Source of the DNA: Mariniphaga sp041687215
GTDB lineage: Bacteria; Bacteroidota; Bacteroidia; Bacteroidales; Prolixibacteraceae
Direction of reading: 5' to 3'
Length of the DNA stretch: 64,000 nucleotides
NCBI RefSeq assembly: GCF_041687215.1
Contig: NZ_JAWLCI010000014.1
Coordinates: 1 to 64,000, forward strand
Both the position numbers and the translations under genes were made by a program. Shown here one piece after another: positions 15,224-22,443 of this stretch (positions are counted from its first letter, which is position 1; every line of letters starts with the position of its first letter). The notes beneath the pieces were generated by a model, which saw only the letters and a list, made by a program, of their open reading frames with translations, was not told the DNA's origin and did no database searches.

Positions 15224-16491
15224 AAAAAAGCAGGTTTGACATAGAATACAACAAATGGCTTCAGCAGGTTGATGTTGGAGAAGAAGATTCTGTGTGGAAT
15301 GAAATACAGGATGAGCTCGATTTTATGGAAACCTGGGATAATATTTCTGCCAAACTTGATGAAATTAAACCCCAAAAAGGCAGGTTGATTTCCATGAATT
15401 ACCTGAAAAAACTGGCAGCGGCAGCGGCTGTTTTATTGCTTGTATTTTTTCCGGTCAGACATTTTTTAAGAGAGGCAAATCAACTCCCCGTCATTTCAGA
15501 CCGAACGATTGAAGCAGATGAAAAAGAACCAACAAGTTCAGATAAACCCTCCAATCTTGCTTCCATACAGGAAGATGTTGAAGAATCAGGTTTAACAGAG
15601 TCGGAACAAATGACTAACGAAATTTCAGCTTCCTCCGGTGAAAATGTTGCAAATGCGGTTGCAACATCACCTTCCTCTGCCGGTTCAACAATCGTAAGCG
15701 AAGTGAGAACCTTTGAAGACCTTGTTGTTATTAATAGAATGATGCCGTTTGAAGGAAGTGAAAATCCATCTTTTATGGCGAATAATCTTTTGCCCGGAAG
15801 CGGTGAATTTGTCCGGCCACATTCAAAGGAAACAGTATTTCCTATTTTAACGGAATCCGACAAATCTTTGAGCCCGGCAGCTTCCAAGTCATTTGTAAAA
15901 ATTGTTGATGTTGGTTTAGTATATGGTTATAAAAACACATGGCTGCTGAATTACGAAACCCGGAACAGTTTAGACCCAACCAAATTGGGTAATATTCAAC
16001 CCACCTTCAGGCAGGACCTAGGAATTTCATCCACCTTTGAATTAAATAACCGGTATTTGTTTGGTCTGGAGTTTTTCCTGAAATCAGAATCCGGACAGAA
16101 CTATCAGCAATATTTTAATGCAAGTTTTGTGGAAAAAAACATTAACCTCGATTACCTGAAGCTTCAAACTTTTTACTGTTGGGAAAACAAGAGATTTCCC
16201 GGACAAATTATTATGGGCGGATATGTGGCAAGGTTAACAATGGCAGAAGAGCAAATAGCTGAAACCAGAATTCAGGTTAACGACCGTTACAGCGACCTTG
16301 ATTACGGATTGCTTGCCGGTTATCAGGCCAATATTCCTGTTACAAAAAATATGGTTTTTAAACCGGGCATCAGGTTAAACTATAATCTGGTTAATATTTT
16401 CGAAGGAGATAATGTAATCCCCGGCAATTTCAAGGATACCAGAAATCTTGCCACGAGCTTAAATATATCCTTTTCCTACCGGTTTAATTAA
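15220..16491 (+). CDS. Membrane anti-sigma-like protein with barrel-like C-terminal domain
   Basis: A 423-residue protein coupled to the sigma gene. The short cytosolic N-terminus (1-60; EEDSVWNEIQDELDFMETWD) could bind the sigma factor, and a single membrane helix follows (about 64-82, KKLAAAAAVLLLVFFPVRHF). A low-complexity Ser/Glu linker leads to a C-terminal part (about 225-423) with alternating aromatic strands (NRYLFGLEFFLKSESGQ, DYGLLAGYQANIPV) and a terminal SFSYRF, like an outer-membrane beta-barrel domain. Anti-sigma and barrel in one inner-membrane-anchored chain would be unusual. The C-terminal part could instead be a periplasmic sensor. Confidence 0.8.
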   Translation: MKKSRFDIEYNKWLQQVDVGEEDSVWNEIQDELDFMETWDNISAKLDEIKPQKGRLISMNYLKKLAAAAAVLLLVFFPVRHFLREANQLPVISDRTIEADEKEPTSSDKPSNLASIQEDVEESGLTESEQMTNEISASSGENVANAVATSPSSAGSTIVSEVRTFEDLVVINRMMPFEGSENPSFMANNLLPGSGEFVRPHSKETVFPILTESDKSLSPAASKSFVKIVDVGLVYGYKNTWLLNYETRNSLDPTKLGNIQPTFRQDLGISSTFELNNRYLFGLEFFLKSESGQNYQQYFNASFVEKNINLDYLKLQTFYCWENKRFPGQIIMGGYVARLTMAEEQIAETRIQVNDRYSDLDYGLLAGYQANIPVTKNMVFKPGIRLNYNLVNIFEGDNVIPGNFKDTRNLATSLNISFSYRFN

Positions 16492-16568
16492 TATGAACCA
16501 TGCGCCCGAAGTATCTGGCTTACATTTGAATGTTACATAATTTTGAGAAAAAGTTACAAGCCTGTTAC

Positions 16569-16593
16569 AACCTTTAAGAATTCTTGCGTCTTA
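16569..16593 (+). promoter_or_regulatory. ECF-type promoter of the poly-Asp lipoprotein gene
   Basis: AAC (16569-16571, within ttacaacc), a 15-nt spacer and CGTCTTA (16587-16593), 42 bp before the start codon. This gives the last gene of the module its own sigma-dependent start. Confidence 0.5.
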
Positions 16594-16635
16594 TCAATAG
16601 AAACAAAGAAATAATTTTAATTAAATTTTAGTGAA

Positions 16636-17409
16636 ATGAAAACAATTAATTTATTCAGAGCCGCGATAATAATATCCATAGCGGCATTTTCGTATTCATG
16701 CGATAAAGAGGATATTGACTTGCAGAATGGCAATGCTGCCCTTAAATTCCAGGGGGTTTATAACCAGACGCCAACCAAAAGTGCTGCTCTTACCGAAGTC
16801 GTGATTGAATCGTTTACCATCAATGTGGAAGAAATTGAATTCGATTTTGACGATGACGACAACAACAACGGACCTACTTATTCAGAACTCAAACTGAAAG
16901 GACCTTTTGAAATTGACCTTGTAGAAGATGGACAGGCCAGGGTGGTAACACTTATTAATGATTTAAACCTGCCTGTAGCAGGATATGATGAAATAGAATT
17001 TGAGTTTGATGAAAACGAGAACCCCAATTCGGAATTGTATGAAAAAACCGTTCTCATAAATGGCGACATCAATGGAACACCCTTCATTTTCTTTACCGAT
17101 GAAGAATTTGAAATGGAGATTGAATTTGAAGAACCTTTTGAACTGTCAGAAGTGGAAAGCGCTATTGTTATGGTTTCCTTCGATTTGCATGCGCTTTTCG
17201 ATCCGGTACAAGGCGGGATAGATATCACTGCGGCACAGGATGGAAATGGAAATGGCATCATCGAAATTTACGAAGATGACCCTGATGGCAACGAAAATCT
17301 GGCCGATAAAATCGAGGACCGGCTGGATGATATCATCGAAGCCTTTGAAGATGATGATGATGATGACGATGACGACGATGATGATGATGACGACGACGAT
17401 GACGATTAG
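16636..17409 (+). CDS. Acidic lipoprotein with a poly-aspartate tail
   Basis: A 257-residue predicted lipoprotein (AAFSYSC, Cys22) with a beta-rich domain resembling the protein at 13812: alternating strands, acidic inserts such as EFDFDDDDNNNG, and a DUF4382-like outline. It ends in 19 consecutive Asp residues encoded by mixed GAT/GAC codons (17350-17406), which are prone to slippage and length variation. It has its own ECF-type promoter and a strong terminator. The very acidic tail suggests cation binding or electrostatic interaction outside the cell; this is inference. Confidence 0.82.
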   Translation: MKTINLFRAAIIISIAAFSYSCDKEDIDLQNGNAALKFQGVYNQTPTKSAALTEVVIESFTINVEEIEFDFDDDDNNNGPTYSELKLKGPFEIDLVEDGQARVVTLINDLNLPVAGYDEIEFEFDENENPNSELYEKTVLINGDINGTPFIFFTDEEFEMEIEFEEPFELSEVESAIVMVSFDLHALFDPVQGGIDITAAQDGNGNGIIEIYEDDPDGNENLADKIEDRLDDIIEAFEDDDDDDDDDDDDDDDDDDD

Positions 17410-17430
17410 GGTTTTTTTAAACTGTAAGTA

Positions 17431-17465
17431 AAAATAGGTTCGGGTGTTGCATCCGAACCTATTTT
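17431..17465 (+). terminator. Strong rho-independent-like terminator of the sigma module
   Basis: The perfect 13-bp arms aaaataggttcgg (17431-17443) and ccgaacctattttt (17453-17466) enclose a 9-nt loop and end in a T run, 22 nt past the stop codon. Confidence 0.88.
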
Positions 17466-17533
17466 TAGTTTAAGGAAAAACGATTGGCAAAATGATTCTC
17501 GAGGCCAGAATTCGGGTTCCTTACATTCAAACT

Positions 17534-17663
17534 GCTTGCGTATTTAACCAAAGTTATTTAGCTTTAAACCCTGAATTTTTAAATTTAAACCATAAACCAT
17601 TTGAACAAATCACCCCACATAGTATTTCAACAGAAATTTTCCAGCATCCCCGGAAAACCGGAG
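17534..17663. repeat. Direct repeat, right copy, flanking the ECF sigma module
   Basis: Counterpart of 13396-13520. It keeps the core tatttaaccaaagttattt exactly (apart from one preceding base) and then the same ordered blocks (ccctgaattttt, ccatttgaacaa, aacagaaattt, atccccggaaaa). The rest of 17466-17800 contains no gene. Confidence 0.7.
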
Positions 17664-17810
17664 ATGAAGTTTGGTTTTTTATCCTCGGGAATGCTTAAAA
17701 ATAAATTCCACCTTAACCTGAATTTATGTTGCAACGGGTTGTGTGATGGATTAGGGAAAGTGGGACAGATAAAAAGGTAACAACAAGCTTAGAATCCATT
17801 GCATCTATAA

Positions 17811-17911
17811 CTGAAGAATATTGACTTATTAATGAATGTTTCAGTTTTAATTGAAGAAATATATGTTAATGGTAAAATATTTAACTATGATTGAAGAATT
17901 TTATATATTTG
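17811..17911 (+). promoter_or_regulatory. Phased TGAAGAA repeats and -7 box before the ATPase gene
   Basis: TGAAGAA occurs at 17812, 17852 and 17892, exactly 40 bp apart, in AT-rich DNA. The last copy runs into TATATTTG (17904-17911), a perfect -7 box 24 bp before the start codon. No good -33 box is present, so an activator binding the phased repeats is possible. Confidence 0.4.
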
Positions 17912-17935
17912 TATGAAGTTTAAAATATAGATGAA

Positions 17936-19141
17936 ATGACTGAATACATCGAAAGACCACTTTATATTGATAGATTAAAGCCATTTATTGGTAAATCATT
18001 GATAAAGGTATTGATTGGACAGCGCAGAGTTGGAAAAAGCTACCTGTTAATGCAAGTGAGAGACCTAATTAAAAAACAGAATCCTGATACTCAGATAATT
18101 TATATCAATAAAGAACAACATGAGTTCTCAAAAATTAAAAATTCAGATGACCTGTTTCTCTATTTGAAAGAAAATGTAAAGGAAAACGACAAAGTAGCAC
18201 TCTTTATTGATGAAATACAAGACATTGAATCATTTGAGATTACATTAAGAGACCTTGTTACCAGAGGGAATTACGATATCTATTGCACAGGAAGCAATGC
18301 TAATTTACTTTCGGGCGAACTCGCTACTTTTTTAAGTGGTAGATATATTGAAATTAAAGTATTTGGTCTAAGCTATACTGAGTTTTTAGTATTTTATAAT
18401 TTACAGGATTCAGTAGCTACATTTCAGAACTATCTTAAATTTGGTGGATTACCATACCTTATTAACCTGAATACTGAAATGCAAGTTGCATATGAGTATT
18501 TAACAAGTATATACAACACAATTCTACTCAAAGATGTTGTTGCCCGATTTAAGGTTAGAAATGTAAAGTTCCTTGAAAATTTGATTGCCTTTTTAGCAGA
18601 CAATATCGGTAGTATCGTTTCCTCAAAGAAAATCAGTGAATATCTAAAATCTCAAAAAATAAATATTTCAACCCAAGTTGTTATAGACTACCTTGGCTAT
18701 TTGGAAACCTCTTTTTTGATTTTCAAAGTAAAGCGAACAGGAATCGAGGGTAAAAAAGTATTTGAAATTGGAGAAAAGTACTTTTTTGAAGATATTGGTA
18801 TTCGTAATGCAATTGTTGGTTACAAAACAAATGACATTCATAAATTATTGGAAAATGTTGTTTATCTGCACTTGCGAATGGCAGGCTATTCGGTAACTGT
18901 TGGGCAAGAGGGAAATAAAGAAATTGATTTTATCGCACAAAAGTCCGGAGAAAAGATTTATGTTCAAGTTGCCTACATGTTAACAAACGAGGAAACTATT
19001 AATCGAGAATATGGAAATTTACTTGAAATATCCGATAATTTTCCAAAATATGTTGTAACAATGGATGAATTGACTGAATTATCAACCTATAAGGGAATTA
19101 AACGAATGCATGTTAAAGACTTTTGTTTAAAAATGGTGTGA
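17936..19141 (+). CDS. AAA+ ATPase with DUF4143 nuclease-like C-terminus
   Basis: A 401-residue protein of the widespread ATPase/DUF4143 family. The Walker A-type loop is VLIGQRRVGKSYLLMQV (about 24-40) and Walker B is VALFIDEIQDIESFE (about 88). A sensor-like YCTGSNANLLSGE and an SGRYIEIKVFGLSYTEF segment follow. The C-terminal part contains the restriction-endonuclease-like core EIDFIAQKSGEKIYVQVAYM, where D, Q and V-Q positions replace a strict PD-(D/E)xK. The role of this family is not settled. The gene is monocistronic, in AT-rich accessory DNA, and followed directly by an attC-like dyad element, which suggests horizontal acquisition. Confidence 0.9.
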   Translation: MTEYIERPLYIDRLKPFIGKSLIKVLIGQRRVGKSYLLMQVRDLIKKQNPDTQIIYINKEQHEFSKIKNSDDLFLYLKENVKENDKVALFIDEIQDIESFEITLRDLVTRGNYDIYCTGSNANLLSGELATFLSGRYIEIKVFGLSYTEFLVFYNLQDSVATFQNYLKFGGLPYLINLNTEMQVAYEYLTSIYNTILLKDVVARFKVRNVKFLENLIAFLADNIGSIVSSKKISEYLKSQKINISTQVVIDYLGYLETSFLIFKVKRTGIEGKKVFEIGEKYFFEDIGIRNAIVGYKTNDIHKLLENVVYLHLRMAGYSVTVGQEGNKEIDFIAQKSGEKIYVQVAYMLTNEETINREYGNLLEISDNFPKYVVTMDELTELSTYKGIKRMHVKDFCLKMV

Positions 19142-19156
19142 CAGATGACAAAAAAA

Positions 19157-19297
19157 GCCTGTTGGCAATATTCATATAAAACATTTGGCAGTCAGTGCGT
19201 TATTGAGTATTTCAGCCCGCATCGAAAGCACTTGTAACTTGACAGGAAAGTGCTTCGAAATGCCAAAAGTTTCATATACGTGACCGTTGCACATTGT
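19157..19297. repeat. Nested dyad element resembling a cassette-end (attC-like) repeat
   Basis: Outer imperfect arms ttcatataaaacatttggca (19171-19190) and tgccaaaagtttcatatacg (19261-19280) enclose a second dyad, tcgaaagcactt (19222-19233) and aagtgcttcga (19248-19258). GTTGGCA and CGTTGCA flank the ends. It lies 16 bp after the ATPase gene. The layout recalls integron attC sites, but the core GTTRRRY/RYYYAAC motifs are not intact, so a REP-type repeat is an alternative. The rest of 19142-19370 holds no gene. Confidence 0.45.
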
Positions 19298-19370
19298 AAA
19301 AAAAGAAAAATCCTCGATAATATTTTGAATTCACATGCCAGGTTGTTTACAAACTTGTTAACTTTGCAAA

Positions 19371-19595
19371 ATAACCCGGGAAATAAAATTTTATAAAAAC
19401 TATTTTATTGACTTCTATATTTCGCTGGATTCATCGGTTCAGGAAAAAATTGAATATGTGTTTAAAGTGGTAAAAACAGTGGATTTAATTCCTCAGAAAT
19501 TTTTGCAGCATATTGAAAATACGGATGGACTTTATGAAATAAGAATAAAAAAGGAGACAGAAAATGAAAACAATAAAAGATGCAACAAATTTTGA
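19371..19595 (+). pseudogene. Truncated HigB/RelE-type toxin
   Basis: The frame reads ITREIKFYKNYFIDFYISLD, then VQEKIEYVFKVVKTVDLIPQ and HIENTDGLYEIRI, a close match to the N-terminal half of Bacteroidota HigB-like toxins. After EIRI the frame runs straight into the antitoxin's ribosome-binding region and stops at 19593-19595. The roughly 50-residue C-terminal half (usually SNIYRIFCFF..., LNGFQKKTQKTP) is missing. The expected start codon is also gone (ATA at 19371). Inference: a deletion removed the toxic half while leaving the downstream antitoxin intact. Confidence 0.75.
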
Positions 19596-19863
19596 TGAAT
19601 TACTGGACATCAAATACGGAAAACCGGGTACAGAAAAACGTGATAAATTTGAGGTAAAAGCCAAAGCATTTATTGTTGGAGAAATGATAAAAGAAGAAAG
19701 AAAAAAAGCTCATCTCACCCAAGATGACCTTGCAAAAAAAACAGGAACTAAAAAAAGTTATATCTCCCGACTGGAAAATGGAAAAATAGATATTCAGATT
19801 TCCACGTTGTTTAAAATTTTTGAAGAGGGATTGGGAAAAAAATTAGGATTGACAATTAACTAA
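19564..19863 (+). CDS. HigA-type antitoxin, XRE family
   Basis: A 99-residue DNA-binding protein. A short N-terminal toxin-binding-like segment (ATNFDELLDIKYGKPGTEKR) is followed by an XRE HTH (MIKEERKKAHLTQDDLAKKT, then KSYISRLENGKIDIQISTLF). Intact antitoxin downstream of a broken toxin gene makes it an orphan. It could still repress, or neutralise a related toxin elsewhere. ggagacag before the ATG may be a genuine ribosome-binding site inherited from the operon. Confidence 0.9.
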   Translation: MKTIKDATNFDELLDIKYGKPGTEKRDKFEVKAKAFIVGEMIKEERKKAHLTQDDLAKKTGTKKSYISRLENGKIDIQISTLFKIFEEGLGKKLGLTIN

Positions 19864-19935
19864 ATTTAAACGATATATCTAAACAAAGATTAAACTACAG
19901 CGCTATTACAAAGTACATATTTCAGAGCGGGAATT

Positions 19936-20081
19936 GGAGCGGTAAGCAACAGCGGTTCCCCCGCTGGCGCTCCGTGCCAAAAAGAACCCTTTTTATTCTG
20001 TTGGCCTTTCAATTCCATTTAAATTTTTAATTTCGGGATTCAATATTCCGGCATCAAAAGCTGGCGCGGATTTGAAATCCG
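19936..20081. repeat. Two REP-like hairpins in a gene-free spacer
   Basis: The first is a compound hairpin with ggagcg/cgctcc (19936-19941, 19968-19973) enclosing cagcgg/ccgctg (19950-19955, 19961-19966). The second is the palindrome cggatttgaaatccg (20067-20081) with partly paired flanks. Such GC-rich palindromes between genes are common dispersed repeats in Bacteroidota. No coding sequence is seen between 19864 and 20133. Confidence 0.5.
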
Positions 20082-20133
20082 TGCTAACTTATAACCGGAT
20101 TTAATGAGCAATAATAAACTAAAAATAAAACAG

Positions 20134-21414
20134 ATGAGACTCAGATTTACTTTCATGCTCCTGCTTGCTGCGGGAATTTTTCTTCAAACTGCCGGACAGC
20201 CTGCCCGGCAACTGGTTCAGGTAATCGTCACACCCGACAGGGCCGACTGGACCTACGAAAAAGGCGACCGCGCCGAATTTCAGATTACCGTGTTGCAAAA
20301 CAATGTGCCGCTCGACGGCTTCGAAGTGAATTACCGCATCAACCCCGAAAAAATGGACGACTGGGAAGAAGGCACACTTACACTCAAAAAAGGTGTGGTT
20401 TCGGTAAAAGCCAAACGGTTCAGCGAGGCCGGTTTTTTGCGGTGCCACGCTTCGGTGGAGGTGGATGGCAAAACATACTCGTCGTATGCCACGGCCGGTT
20501 TTTCGCCCAACGAAATTGAGCCCACCACCACATTGCCGCCTGATTTTGAGCTGTTCTGGAAAGAAGCCAAAGCCGAACTGGCCAAAGTGCCGGTAAAATC
20601 GGTGCTGACGCTGATGCCCGAACGCTGCTCCGACAAGGTGGATGTTTACCATGTGCGCCTCGACAACATCAAAGGGAAAATTTACGGAATATTAAGCAAA
20701 CCCAAAGCCGAAGGAAAATACCCGGCCATTTTGCATGTTCCGGGCGCCGGTATCAGACCCTATTCCGGCGATGTGGGAAATGCAGAAAAGGGAATCATCA
20801 CATTCCAGATAGGCATTCACGGCATCCCGGTGAACCTCGATCCCAGCGTTTATACTGATTTGGGCGGCGGTGCGCTGGATGGTTATTGGCGGGCCAACTT
20901 AGACGACAAAGACAACTACTACTTCAAACGCGTTTACCTGGGCTGTGTACGGGCTGTCGATTTTATTGAAGGGCTCGATTGTTTTAACGGCGAAGACATT
21001 GCCGTTACCGGCGGGAGCCAGGGCGGGGCGCTCTCCATTATCACTGCCGGACTTGACGATCGCATCGACTATCTGGCAGCTTTTTATCCGGCCCTTTCCG
21101 ATTTAACCGGCTATTTGCATAACAGGGCAGGCGGCTGGCCGCACATGTTCCGCGACGGGTTCACCAACAAACCCGAAAAAGTGGAAACCTCGAAATATTA
21201 CGATGTGGTGAATTTTGCCCGTTTTGTAAAAGTGCCGGGCTGGTACAGTTGGGGCTACAACGACAATGTGTGTCCGCCTACCTCGATGCACGCGGCTTAC
21301 AACGTGGTTCAGGCGCCAAAAGAGTTGCACATCTTCCAGGAAACCCAGCACTGGACTTTCCCCGAACAACGGGAACAAAAAGACAACTGGCTGGTGGAGC
21401 AGTTGCTGAAGTAG
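20134..21414 (+). CDS. Secreted acetylxylan-esterase-type (AXE1) carbohydrate esterase
   Basis: A 426-residue exported alpha/beta hydrolase. I chose the ATG at 20134 because it directly opens a signal peptide (RLRFTFMLLLAAGIFLQTAG); an ATG at 20104 would add ten polar residues. An N-terminal Ig-like domain (about 25-125) precedes the AXE1 domain. The nucleophile elbow is AVTGGSQGGALSII, the acid is likely the Asp in YSWGYNDNVCPPTS, and the His is in ETQHWTFPEQ. These CE7-like enzymes remove acetyl groups from sugars and oligosaccharides. It forms a two-gene unit with the DUF6807 gene 22 bp downstream. Confidence 0.88.
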   Translation: MRLRFTFMLLLAAGIFLQTAGQPARQLVQVIVTPDRADWTYEKGDRAEFQITVLQNNVPLDGFEVNYRINPEKMDDWEEGTLTLKKGVVSVKAKRFSEAGFLRCHASVEVDGKTYSSYATAGFSPNEIEPTTTLPPDFELFWKEAKAELAKVPVKSVLTLMPERCSDKVDVYHVRLDNIKGKIYGILSKPKAEGKYPAILHVPGAGIRPYSGDVGNAEKGIITFQIGIHGIPVNLDPSVYTDLGGGALDGYWRANLDDKDNYYFKRVYLGCVRAVDFIEGLDCFNGEDIAVTGGSQGGALSIITAGLDDRIDYLAAFYPALSDLTGYLHNRAGGWPHMFRDGFTNKPEKVETSKYYDVVNFARFVKVPGWYSWGYNDNVCPPTSMHAAYNVVQAPKELHIFQETQHWTFPEQREQKDNWLVEQLLK

Positions 21415-21436
21415 AATGCCGAAAAACCAATAATCA

Positions 21437-22357
21437 ATGAAACGAATCGCGCTATCTGTATTTTTTACTTTGCTTATTTCGTGGAGTCTGAACGCCCAGG
21501 TTACCATGCAAAAAGAAGAAGGCGGACTGCTTTTCCTCGAAAATGGGGAGAAGGTGCTTTTTTACCAGGCTGACCCTAAAAATTACGAAGGCGAATACGA
21601 ACGCTGCAACTACATCCATCCATTGTGGGGAGTTGACGGCGAAGTTTTAACCGAGGATTTCCCCATAGACCACCTGCACCACCGCGGCATTTTCTGGGCA
21701 TGGCACCAGGTGTGGATCGACGGCAAACGAATTGGCGATCCCTGGGAAATTAAAGATTTCAATCAGAAGGTGACCGACATTGAGTTTTGGGCCCAGAAAG
21801 ACGGTTCGGCGCTACTGAAAACCAAAGTGAACTGGCTTTCGGACCAGTGGAAGAAAAACGGCAAAAAAGTGCCCTACCTGGAGGAAAGTACCAACATAAC
21901 CATTCATCCCGAAACCGGGAATTACCGCCGGATTGATTTTGAAATCAGCCTGCAGGCGCTGGAAGATGGCCTCTCCATTGGCGGTTCGGAAGACGAAAAG
22001 GGGTACAGCGGTTTTTCGGTACGTATGGTTTTACCCGATGATTTTACCTTTTTCGGGCCAAACGGAAAAGTAAAACCTGAAAATACTGCAGTGGAGTCGC
22101 CCGGTTACATCAATATTTCCGGGAGTATAGGAAAAAGTGGCAAAAATGCAGGCATCGTGATTTTAGACAATCCGTCTAATCCGGGCTTCCCGCAACCCTG
22201 GATTTTAAGGGCAAAAAACAGCATGCAAAATGCCGCATTCCCCGGAAACGGAACCGTGCCGGTGTTAACGTCGGTGCCGCTGGTATTAAAATATTCACTC
22301 CTGGTCTATTCCGGAAAAATGAACGACAGGAAAATTAGAAAGGTTTTGGAGAATTAG
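21437..22357 (+). CDS. PmoA-like (DUF6807) secreted protein
   Basis: A 306-residue exported protein (signal SVFFTLLISWSLNAQ). Its LYQADPKNY-like start, then YIHPLWGVDGEVLTEDFP, DHLHHRGIFWAWHQVWIDG (19 residues, central His-rich motif) and SGFSVRMVLP are typical of the DUF6807 family, once called methane oxygenase PmoA-like. It has nothing to do with methane monooxygenase itself. Members are common in Bacteroidota and Planctomycetes glycan loci. The fold is a galactose-mutarotase-like beta sandwich, so a sugar-binding or epimerising role is plausible but unproven. It is probably cotranscribed with the AXE1 esterase. Confidence 0.87.
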   Translation: MKRIALSVFFTLLISWSLNAQVTMQKEEGGLLFLENGEKVLFYQADPKNYEGEYERCNYIHPLWGVDGEVLTEDFPIDHLHHRGIFWAWHQVWIDGKRIGDPWEIKDFNQKVTDIEFWAQKDGSALLKTKVNWLSDQWKKNGKKVPYLEESTNITIHPETGNYRRIDFEISLQALEDGLSIGGSEDEKGYSGFSVRMVLPDDFTFFGPNGKVKPENTAVESPGYINISGSIGKSGKNAGIVILDNPSNPGFPQPWILRAKNSMQNAAFPGNGTVPVLTSVPLVLKYSLLVYSGKMNDRKIRKVLEN

Positions 22358-22401
22358 GAATGATATAAATTGCCTTTGGATTATCAGGTAAATTCAAAAA
22401 A

Positions 22402-22434
22402 GGCTTCAGCCGCATAAAAAATGTAGCTGAAGCC
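22402..22434. terminator. Bidirectional terminator between convergent genes
   Basis: The arms ggcttcagc (22402-22410) and gctgaagcc (22426-22434) enclose an A-rich loop, with A/T runs outside. It sits between the plus-strand DUF6807 gene and the minus-strand GH92 gene. Confidence 0.8.
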
Positions 22435-22443
22435 ATTTCTGTT

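Noticed and set aside
17492..17698. 68-codon frame after the sigma module
   Set aside because: It runs through the direct repeat copy, and the equivalent left copy has no matching frame.
17811..17911. CRISPR-like array suggested by the 40-bp period
   Set aside because: Only seven bases repeat, there are three copies, and no cas genes or true repeat-spacer structure are seen.
19157..19297. Canonical integron attC site
   Set aside because: The GTTRRRY and RYYYAAC core motifs are not intact and no integron integrase is present, so it is kept only as an attC-like repeat.
21437..22357. Methane monooxygenase subunit PmoA
   Set aside because: The name is a historical family label; the protein is secreted, soluble-looking and has a sugar-mutarotase-like pattern, with no membrane helices.
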